Below are positions 44,828-54,300 of a stretch of DNA of 64,000 nucleotides, piece after piece. A program made the translations under genes and the position numbers. Positions within the stretch are counted from its first letter, which is position 1. The number at the start of each line of letters is the position of its first letter. Below the pieces are notes generated by a model. That model had not been told where the DNA came from. It worked only from the letters and a program-made list of their open reading frames with translations, and did not search any database. This stretch comes from Hahella sp050299855 (GTDB lineage: Bacteria; Pseudomonadota; Gammaproteobacteria; Pseudomonadales; Oleiphilaceae): the NCBI GenBank assembly GCA_050299855.1, contig JBNKWQ010000002.1, positions 7,440 to 71,439 on the forward strand. Reading direction: 5' to 3'.

Positions 44828-45658
44828 ATGAGTACTAAAATCGCACTAATCACCGGCTGCTCCAGCGGCATCGGCCATGAACTGGTTAAACAGCTGTTGC
44901 AGCAGGAATGGGTGGTTTATGCGGGCGCCCGTCGTGTTCAGGCACAGAAATCTCTGGAGACGGAAAACCTGATACATGTTCAGCTGGACGTCAATGACCC
45001 GACACATATTTCCTCAGCAATGGAACTTATTGAGAAACAACAAGGACGTCTGGATCTGCTCGTCAACAATGCCGGTTACGGAGCTATGGGGCCTTTAGTG
45101 GAAATGCCGATGGAAGAAGTTCGCCGACAATTCGACACTAATGTCTTTGCACCTCTGGAACTTATTCAAGCTGCGCTACCCTTAATGCGTAAGAGCCCAC
45201 AGGCAAGGGTAGTTAATATCGGCAGTGTTTCCGGCATTATGGTGACCCCGTTTTCCGGCGCTTACTGCGCCACCAAAGCGGCGTTGCATGCCTTGTCCGA
45301 TGCCTTGCGTATCGAGCTGGAACCTTTCGGTATTAAAGTAGTCACCATTCAACCGGGAGCGATTGCCTCTGAGTTTGCCAACAATGCCGAGAAAAATCTG
45401 GCGACGACCCTGCCACAGGAATCCATCTATAGTCCGATCCGTTCCTTTATCGAAAAACGCGCAAGGGCTTCAAAGCAGAATCCAACACCCACGGCAAAAT
45501 TTGTCGCTGAGGTGGTCAGGGTCATTCAGCAACCTCACCCACCAGCGATTAAACGTATCGGCTACGGCGGATTCAGCCTGCCCCTGTTAAAGCGCTGGAT
45601 TCCCGCACGATGGCTGGACTTTATATTAAGACGAACGTTTGGGCTGAACCGCCTGTAG
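44828..45658 (+). CDS. Short-chain dehydrogenase/reductase
   Basis: A 276-residue classical SDR: cofactor motif GCSSGIG (residues ~9-15), NNAGYG and catalytic YCATK with the preceding Ser. The C-terminal tail is longer than average and resembles retinol-dehydrogenase-like SDRs. It is on the same strand as the SIP gene with a 100-base gap. The substrate is not predictable. Confidence 0.87.
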   Translation: MSTKIALITGCSSGIGHELVKQLLQQEWVVYAGARRVQAQKSLETENLIHVQLDVNDPTHISSAMELIEKQQGRLDLLVNNAGYGAMGPLVEMPMEEVRRQFDTNVFAPLELIQAALPLMRKSPQARVVNIGSVSGIMVTPFSGAYCATKAALHALSDALRIELEPFGIKVVTIQPGAIASEFANNAEKNLATTLPQESIYSPIRSFIEKRARASKQNPTPTAKFVAEVVRVIQQPHPPAIKRIGYGGFSLPLLKRWIPARWLDFILRRTFGLNRL

Positions 45659-45714
45659 CGTCGTTCTTTTTATTGTCGAACCTTTGTAACCACGCACTTT
45701 AGATATAACCACGC

Positions 45715-47193
45715 TCAAGTCCCGCAAAACGTCTGATGAACCACCTGACTCGGTTCCGGCGGCCGGGTTAGATCTTCATTATCAGGATGATGCTCAAATG
45801 GGGCGGCCAGTACATCAATCAGCCGGTGGAAAGGTCGCAGATCACCGGATGACTGGGCAGTATCAATCGCCGCTTCCACCAGGTGATTACGGGGAATATA
45901 GGCTGGATTGGTGGCATACATCTGCTGCTGTACTTTTACCTCATCAATAGTCTGTTGGGTGAGCAGTTCACGCCACTGATCGAGTAACGGTTCAAAGCTG
46001 TCAGGAAGTTGGTAAGTGACCGCAGACTGAGGGCTCTCTGAACCGCAGACAATATCTGCCAGATGACGAAATGTCAGGGTAAAGTCCACACCCTCCTGGG
46101 CCATGTGCGCCATAAAGTTTTGCACAAATTTCGAGCTTTCCTCACTGACATCGGCAAACCCGAATTTACGATGCAACCCCAGGGTGTAGGCCGCCTGGTA
46201 CTGTGGGGCAAAGCCATTCAGTATCGGCTGCGCGACGGCGACACTTAGCTCCATATCGCTATCGATCAGCGGCAGTAACGACTGAGCCAACCAGGACAGA
46301 TTCCAGTGTGCTATTGGCGGTTGGTTCTTATAGGCATAGCGTTTGCCATGGTCGATGGAGCTAAAGCAGGTATCAGGATGATAGGTATCCATAAAGGCAC
46401 AGGGACCGTAGTCGATAGTATCCCCACACACCAACATATTGTCGGTATTCATCACCCCGTGAATAAAGCCCACTAATTGCCATTGGACAATTAAATTTGC
46501 CTGACGTGTGATTGCCAGTTCCAATAGCCTTGCGTAGGGATTATCGGCCTCCCCGACCTCAGGAAAGTCCCTCTCGATCACGTGGTCTGCCAGCATCCGT
46601 ACCGCTTCCAGATCCTCACGGGCGGCAAAGTACTGAAAGTGCCCGACCCGGATATGACTGCGTGCAACCCGGGTCAGGATGGCACCGGGTAAAACCTGTT
46701 CTCGTACTACTTTCTCCCCTGTCGCCACCGCCACCAGACTACGAGTGGTGGGAATCCCCAAGGCTGCCATGGCCTCGCTGACAATATACTCCCGAAGTAC
46801 CGGCCCCAGGGGAGAGCGCCCGTCCCCCATACGGGAATAGGGGGTCTGCCCTGATCCTTTCAGCTGAATATCGTAGCGCTGCCCGTTAGTTGCGATAACC
46901 TCTCCCAACAAAATGGCACGCCCATCCCCCAATTGCGGATTCCAGTTACCGAATTGGTGCCCGGAATAAACCGTTGCTATGGGTTGCGAACCCTCAGCTA
47001 AAACATTGCCGGAGAACACTTGTACAGTATTTTCAGAAGCAAACCACTCTGGATCTATCCCCAACTGTGCTGCCAACTCAGGGTTGGCCCTTATCAATGC
47101 AGGCTTAGGCACCGGCGTCGGCTGCATTAGGCTGTAAAGCCGGTCAGGCAGCTTTATATAGGTGTTATCAAAGGCAATGGGTGACTGAGTCAT
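45715..47193 (-). CDS. selO: Protein adenylyltransferase SelO (YdiU family)
   Basis: A 492-residue pseudokinase-fold enzyme that transfers AMP to Ser/Thr/Tyr. It has SGHQFGNWNPQLGDGRAILL, the nucleotide-binding QLKGSGQTPYSRMGDGRS, GVMNTDNM and DYGPCAFMDTY. The C-terminus TFCGT carries a Cys where eukaryotic SELENOO has selenocysteine. It acts in redox homeostasis. Confidence 0.94.
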   Translation of the reverse strand: MTQSPIAFDNTYIKLPDRLYSLMQPTPVPKPALIRANPELAAQLGIDPEWFASENTVQVFSGNVLAEGSQPIATVYSGHQFGNWNPQLGDGRAILLGEVIATNGQRYDIQLKGSGQTPYSRMGDGRSPLGPVLREYIVSEAMAALGIPTTRSLVAVATGEKVVREQVLPGAILTRVARSHIRVGHFQYFAAREDLEAVRMLADHVIERDFPEVGEADNPYARLLELAITRQANLIVQWQLVGFIHGVMNTDNMLVCGDTIDYGPCAFMDTYHPDTCFSSIDHGKRYAYKNQPPIAHWNLSWLAQSLLPLIDSDMELSVAVAQPILNGFAPQYQAAYTLGLHRKFGFADVSEESSKFVQNFMAHMAQEGVDFTLTFRHLADIVCGSESPQSAVTYQLPDSFEPLLDQWRELLTQQTIDEVKVQQQMYATNPAYIPRNHLVEAAIDTAQSSGDLRPFHRLIDVLAAPFEHHPDNEDLTRPPEPSQVVHQTFCGT

Positions 47194-47627
47194 TGATCTT
47201 TATGGCCTTGGGACTGAGGTGAACAATTCTCATCCAATTGGTACAGATTGAATGCATCATACTGCTGCCAGTATACCGAAGAGTAGCCCCGAATAGCTTC
47301 CCATAGTCCAAGCTCTTATTGACCTGAACTGATCAATGGACAAGCAATTCCTCTGAGTTTTGCCTATCAGAATTAAACTCGGCGGAATGTCCTTCTATAC
47401 CCCATTACAAGAACGTAGATTCACCCTTCACAAGTTCCATTTCTACCAGACCACATATCTATAACATTCGAATTAGGCCATATAGGGTAAGTGTTAGAGA
47501 TATTTTTCACGCTGAAAAAAAATTTAACTAACAGCAAGGTAAATATTTTTTAATCTCCGTATTTAAATCGTCATTTTAATTTGTTAGATTTTGTTACGTT
47601 TGCAATTGGTTATAAGGAATTGTTGCC
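47194..47627. other. AT-rich intergenic region before the PEP-CTERM gene
   Basis: About 430 bases with no credible gene. The right half (47500-47600) is strongly AT-rich with A- and T-runs and should contain the promoter of the rightward PEP-CTERM/Rhs unit. TAAGGAA is the ribosome binding site before ATG 47628. No clear regulator site was found. Confidence 0.5.
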
Positions 47628-48353
47628 ATGTATTGCCGTCTCACCTCACTGTTTTTACTCGTCTCATTGCTTCCTGTCACTTCACAGGCAGCCATCATTG
47701 ATATTGAAGAATTCGGACTCTTCTCCTACTCAACCGGTTGGTCAGGGGCAGCCGCAGATCTCCAGATCGGGCATATCTATTCCACTTTTAATGACGTTGG
47801 TTTACAGGTTTCCTTTGCTAATAATCTGGACAGTAACAATCTCGGGACGGTCACCTGGCGCGTTGAAAACCAATCAGGGGCGACATTAGATAACTTTGTC
47901 CTGTTCGCTTACCTGAACGCCGATATCGATTTCGGCATCAATACGTTTTTCAATGAATACGCCAGCTTTATCGGCAATACATCTGCCACCAGTTGGGAAA
48001 TCGACGAACCCGGATATGTGTTTGGCGATATCTACGATAACCTCGAAGCCGGCAGTCTGGATAATTTCAATGCCGTTGACTCAGGCAATCCTGAAGATGT
48101 TTCCTTCGCCCTTGGATTTGATTTCGGCTCTTTCCTTAACGATAGCTGGATTGAGGCCACTCTGGAAATCAGCCTGGACAACATCGGCGGCATTCAGCAT
48201 ACCGATCCCGACTCCGATTTTTCCTTTTTCTTCAACGGCTCTTTAGATCAATCGGACTCTCCAGTCGTCTTACCAGCCCCCAGCACTCTGGTGTTGTTTG
48301 GGGCCGCAGTACCTTTCTTATTGCTGTTCCGTCGCAAAAACCGCACCGCCTAA
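47628..48353 (+). CDS. PEP-CTERM-like exported protein
   Basis: A 241-residue secreted protein with a signal peptide (to about residue 23, SQA), an acidic beta-rich body and a C-terminal sorting tail: LPAPSTLVLFGAAVPF, then LLLFRRKNRTA. This is a variant of the PEP-CTERM tripartite signal (P-x-P, hydrophobic stretch, basic end), handled by exosortase. It lies 27 bases upstream of the giant Rhs gene and may be co-transcribed. The body matches no family I know. Confidence 0.75.
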   Translation: MYCRLTSLFLLVSLLPVTSQAAIIDIEEFGLFSYSTGWSGAAADLQIGHIYSTFNDVGLQVSFANNLDSNNLGTVTWRVENQSGATLDNFVLFAYLNADIDFGINTFFNEYASFIGNTSATSWEIDEPGYVFGDIYDNLEAGSLDNFNAVDSGNPEDVSFALGFDFGSFLNDSWIEATLEISLDNIGGIQHTDPDSDFSFFFNGSLDQSDSPVVLPAPSTLVLFGAAVPFLLLFRRKNRTA

Positions 48354-48380
48354 AAAACAATACCTCAGGGAGGAACTCTC

Positions 48381-51300
48381 ATGTTCACACGCGCTGCGCT
48401 ACGCGGGCTGCTGGTGATGGCCTTTTTGTCTTCGTCTATCCTGCCCACTGCCCGGGCATCCAGTATTAACCCCTCGTCATTCCACACTACCATTGCCAAA
48501 GGCCAGACCGTCACGGTTCCGCGTGAGGTGACTCTGGACGGTTTAGGTCCTGCAGCCAGCCGGATAGATGTGTATTTCCTAGCAGACAACACCGGCAGTA
48601 TGGGGGGGGCCATTGGCAATGTCAGGAATAACGCTCAGTTTATTCTTGATGCCATCTCCGGTGGTGATCCTCGCTTTCAGGATATTGATATTGCCTATGG
48701 CGTTGCCGCTTACTTTGGAGATCCCAGGGAGTATGGCGGCAACAACGCCTCCAAAATTTCCAGAGCACTCAAATTGCTGCAACCGGTTACCGAGTCCAAA
48801 GACGATGTGCAGGCAGCAATAGACAAGTGGATCGCCAGTGGCGGTGGTGATTCCCCAGAAGCCAATTTTTTCGCACTACAGCAACTGGCCACTAATGGAG
48901 CTGCCACTGATGGAGTCGGTAGTACTGACCTTGGATTTGCCAGTGGATATCAATTCGGTTGGCGCGAAGACTCTATCAAACTGATCATCTGGTTTGGCGA
49001 TGTCCAATCCCATACCACCACGGTCGATCTGAATGAAGTTATCACTGCATTAAATGACAATCGGGTGATCGTCGCCGCAATCAATACAAGGAATACCAAT
49101 TCCGGTATAGATACCCGCAGTGAAGCTTCGGCCATCGTTAACGCCACACACGGTTTAATCGCCCATAACGTTACCGGCAAAGATGCTACTGTAGAGGCGA
49201 TTCTCAATGCGGTCGAACATGCGACAGAATTTGTAGATCTTGACCTGAAGGCACGCAACGTCCCTGCCGATATCAGTGTCAAATTCAGCTGCGCCAGTGC
49301 TAACGGCTGCACTGACGTGTCTATTGGTGAAAGCCGGGTTTTCGACATGACCGTCACCGGTGACATAGAAGGTGAATACGATTTTGAATCCTATGTTCCC
49401 TTTCTTGCGAGCACCACTTCTGCAGACCTTATCACCGTTCGCAGCTGTGTTACCGAGCTAAGTGCCAGAGGATCACGCAGTAAAATCTCGGTTACCTGGA
49501 CAGACACCGGAGCCGACCATTATGTGGTTTATCGCTCCCTTAGCGAAACCGGCCCATTTGAGGCCATTGCGTCAACAACATCCCGTTATTCCACCTATGG
49601 GGATCGTGATGTAGCCGCCGGTACTACCTACTACTATCAGGTCAAGGAAGCGGATGCTTCAGGCGTTGAATATTGCGAATCCCTGGTGGCTTCAACCACT
49701 ACGGCAAGCCGATTTCGTCCAGAACCGCCCAACTTGCCACCCCTCATTCAATCTGCACCTGTCACCGCTGCGATTGAAGACGAGCTGTACGAATATGCCA
49801 TTTCGGCAACTGATCCGGAAAGCCAGCCTCTCTCGTTTGAATTGTCATTTGCCCCCATGGGCATGACGATCGATGCCGCCGGCGTCGTTCGCTGGACTCC
49901 TGCCAATCATCACGTCGGTAACCACAACATTATTATTACCGTTGCGGATAACGAAGGCCTGTCGACAACTCAGAGCTATACGTTAAGCGTTGAGAATACC
50001 AATGATGCCCCGGAGTTCGACAGCACACCTATCACACATATTTCTGTAGGTCAGCAATATACCTACGCTGCCCACGCTTTCGACGTCGATGCCGGTGACA
50101 GTGTGACCTACAGCCTGGTAAGCGGCCCTGCCACAATGACCTTAGACCCCGCCTCCGGGTTGTTGCAATGGCTGCCGCAGTTCGGCGATGGCCCGGATCA
50201 AACAGTGACCCTGAGAGCCACTGATGAACAGGGAACTTTTGACGAACAGACTTATGTGATTACGGTGGAAGAGCCGAATCGCGCTCCCAGCATCACATCG
50301 ATTCCGGTAACTACTGCCGTTACCCTGGCGGAGTACAGTTACGCAGTGACAGCAGACGACCCGGACGCTGGCGACACCAAAGAGTTCAGCTTGTTGGTGT
50401 ATCCGGAGAATATGGAAATTGATGCGAATTCCGGCTTGATCACCTGGACTCCAGACCGCACTCAGGTAGGTGATTTCGATGTGAGCGTTCAGGTAATAGA
50501 TGCCGGAGATCTGAGCGACATCCAGAATTTCGTCCTGACCGTCACCCGCGACAATACTGCGCCGCAAATTCAGTCTGTTCCGCTACTAGATGCAACTATC
50601 GGCGTTGAATACAGCTATCAGGCCACAGCGATCGATGCCGAAGACGACCCCCTCATCTGGTCTCTGCCTGTCGCTCCTGCCGGCATGGCAGTTGACCCGA
50701 CAGGTCTGGTTACCTGGACACCAGATGCCGGACAGCTTGGCCTTCAAGCTGTAGAATTGGCGGCGGATGATGGCTTTGGCGGCACCACCACACAACAATT
50801 TGAGATAACAGTTGTAGCGCCTCCCAACTTATCCCCTGCGATCACCAGCTCATCTGTCACAGAAGCAGTACGTGACCTTGCATACAGTTATCAGGTCATA
50901 GCCTCAGATCCGGAAAACGATCCGCTGTCCTATGCCCTGACAACAGCGCCCGCAGGCATGTCTATCACCCCGGCAGGCCTGGTGAGCTGGATGCCAACGC
51001 TTGGTGATGTCGGAGACCATCCGATTCAGATTCAGGTGAATGACGCCTCTAATGTCGTTACCCAGAATTATGTCCTCACCGTCCTGGCCGCCCCGGCGGG
51101 CAACCAGGCACCGAACATTACTTCCTCGCCAGAGGCCAGTGTCCTGGAAGCTGACGAGTTTACCTATGCCATTATCGCAACTGACCCCGAGGGCGACAGC
51201 ATCAGCTACAGCCTGATCTCAGGCCCTGCCGGAGCCGGCATCAGTGGTAACCTGCTGAGCTGGACAACCAGCCCTGCAGACGTGAATGTACATGCCCTGA

Positions 51301-54300
51301 CAATTCGGGCGGAAGATCAGTGGGGAGCTTATCAGGAGCAATCCTTTGATTTGACGGTCACGGCAAATCAGGCGCCTTCAATTACCAGCACGCCAGCAGC
51401 GGAAATCACTGAAGGCAATCTGTTCCTTTACCAGATTGCAGCCACCGATCCTGAAGCACGCACACTGACCTACAATCTGCTGGCAGGCCCTACGGGGGCA
51501 TCACTGAACAGCAGTGGCTTGCTGCAATGGCAATCGCAGGTCGGAGATGCCGGCAGCGTTGATTTCAACCTGGAGGTCAGCGACCATCTCGGCGGTGCCG
51601 TACAGCAGTCCTTTACCCTCCTGGTCTCCAGTGTGCCGGTCAACACACCGCCACAGATACTGTCATCTCCCGACACGGCTGCGACTGTGGGACAACTGTA
51701 CGAGTATGACGTAAACGCTCTGGACGGCGATGGAGATACACTCAGCTACCAGTTGACTGCCAGCCCTTCCGGAATGACCATCAATGCAACGAACGGCTTG
51801 ATAAGCTGGACGCCAACCGTGGCCCAGACAGGCAATCATGATGTTGTGATTTCGGTTACCGACGGACAAGGCGGAGAAGCGACACAATCGTTTGCGGTAA
51901 CAGTTCCCGTACCCGTCAACAACCCTCCTGAAATCACCAGCACCCCTTCCAGCCTGGCGAATATAGGCACAGAGTATCTGTATCAGGTGACGGCCTCTGA
52001 TCCCGAGGGTAACCCGCTTGTATTCAGCCTAAGCCAAAGTCCGGCGGGAATGCAGATCAATGCGGTAAGCGGACTGATAGACTGGACACCTGTTGCAGGT
52101 CAGACCGGTTCCCATGACATCACCCTGGAAGTGTCTGACGGCGCCAATATCGTCGAACAGAGCTTTACGGTGACGGTTCAGGATATTGCGGACTTGTCTG
52201 TCTCTATAGTGTTGTCCGACAACATAGTGGCGCCGGATGAAGTCGTCACTATCCAGGTGGCCGCTCCCGACGCAATCAATCCTGTCTACAACCTTATGAT
52301 CAATGGCCAGCCGTTGGCTTTGGATGCCGGTGGAACAGGCACCTTTAGTTCCACCACTTCAGGTATCTATCTGCTGGAAGCCCAGGTACAGAGTTCCAAC
52401 GGCGCTATTGGTAGCGCACAGGCTGACCTGCGTATCAGTGTTCCCGCTGATATCACGCCGCCGGTGGCAACACTCAATACCCCGGTAGATGGCGACGAAG
52501 TGTTCGAGCTGACTGACGTTATAGGCACAGTAACCGACACCAACCTGTACCGGTACCGACTACTACTGGCCGAAGCCGGGTCGGGTGATTTTGTCGAGTT
52601 CGCTGCAGCAAACGCGCCTGTGTCCAATGACATTCTTGCCAGTCTTGATCCCAGTATGTTGACCAATGGCCTGTATACCTTGTTGTTAGTGGCTGAAGAT
52701 CTCAATGGTCTGGAAAGCCAGGATTCCGTTGACGTGCGTATTGAAGGGCAGTTGAAACCGGGCGTGGTGCAACTGAGCTTCGTGGACATGACGGTGCCCG
52801 TGGCCGGCATTCCCATTGTGATAGAACGGACTTACGACAGCCGTGTGAAGAGCCAGCGTGATCTTGGTGTAGGCTGGAATCTCAGCGTTCGCCAGGGTGA
52901 GTACGAGAATAACCGGGACCCAGGCAAAGGCTGGGGCGTGGCCAGCTCCGGCGGTTTCTTCAAAATCCCCTGCTATACCTCTGTGGAACAGGCTTACCAC
53001 ACCACAGATATTCGCCTGAGCGAAACCGAGTCTTACCAGTTCCGTCCACGTATTAACCTGTCCGGTTACGGTAGTGTGATTTCCGGCGGCTGTCTGGGGC
53101 AGGCAGAGTTTCTCCAGGTCAGCGGACCAGGCGGGGCTGTCCTGCAACCTCTGGGCAACAACAACGTTTTCTATCTGAATGGCACGGATGTATTCACCTA
53201 CGACCTGGGTGATGATCGCTTCGGCGAACCCTGGGTGCCTGAGAATGTCCGCCTGACCACCCCAGATGGGCGCGTGTTCGATCTGAACATTACCTCCGGC
53301 ATCAGCCGTCTACAGAATGCCAATGGTAACCAGTTGTTCATTTCGTCCAATGGCGTTGTCAACAGTGCCGGGCAAGGTGTGGTTTTCTCCAGGGACGGCA
53401 ATGGCCGGATCGCTTCCATTCAGGACCCACTCGGCAATGTCGTGCAGTATTCCTATGACGCAGACAACAATCTGGCCGGCTTTACCAACCAGCTATCCCA
53501 GGAAACCACCTATCAGTATTATGATGCACCCTTCCTGAATCACCTTAAATCCATCACGCTTCCTGATGGCAGTGAACTCAGCAGCTTTGAATACAATGCC
53601 GACGGTCGTCTGTCACAGGTCTGTGACCCTGATGGCTGCGCCAGCGCTGATTACGATCTTGCTGGCCGGACCCAGACCAATATCGACGCCACCGGCAGGG
53701 CAATCACCTACGTCTATGATGAAAAAGGTAATGTCATTTCCCAGTCGGATGCACTGGGCAATACCCACCTGTTCAGCTACGACGCAGACGGCAACCTGCT
53801 TGAACACACCGATCCGGAAGGCAATATCACGACCCGGACCTGGGACGCCAACGGCAACGTGCTGACCTACACGGAGCCTCATGGCCCCAGCGAGGACCCG
53901 GCAGACTTCACCACCACCTATACCTATGATGCCCGTGGTAATACCCTGACGGTTACCAGTCCCAATGGTGCGCAGGTGGTGAATACCTACGACAGCACCG
54001 GTAACCGGCTGTCTATGGCAACCGAATCCGGTTTTATAATCAGCCAGTTCAGCTATGACAGCAATGGCCGTCAGATCAGTGAAAGCGGTCCATTCGGTTC
54101 AATGGATTTCGCCTACAACAGCGGCGGTATGCTGAATTCCCTGACCGATGATCAGGGCACCACTACAACCCTGGTACACGATGCGGCAGGAAAAGTAACT
54201 TCCTATACCCACGACGGAGTTACCGGAACCATAGATTACGATGCCATGGGACGTGAAACCTCCTACAGCTACAGCGATGGCCTGTCCTTCGAATATGAAT

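Noticed and set aside
45715..45730. TGA at the end of selO as a possible selenocysteine codon (C-G-T-TGA), given selD nearby
   Set aside because: Bacterial SelO proteins commonly end in a CGT or CSS tail in which the Cys itself takes the Sec place. No SECIS-like need is evident, selA/selB are not in the window, and the extension after the TGA has no conserved character.
49729..52180. Regular ~270-bp periodicity as a possible DNA tandem array or CRISPR-like structure
   Set aside because: The period comes from homologous protein modules in one open frame; the DNA copies are divergent and there are no identical short repeats with spacers.
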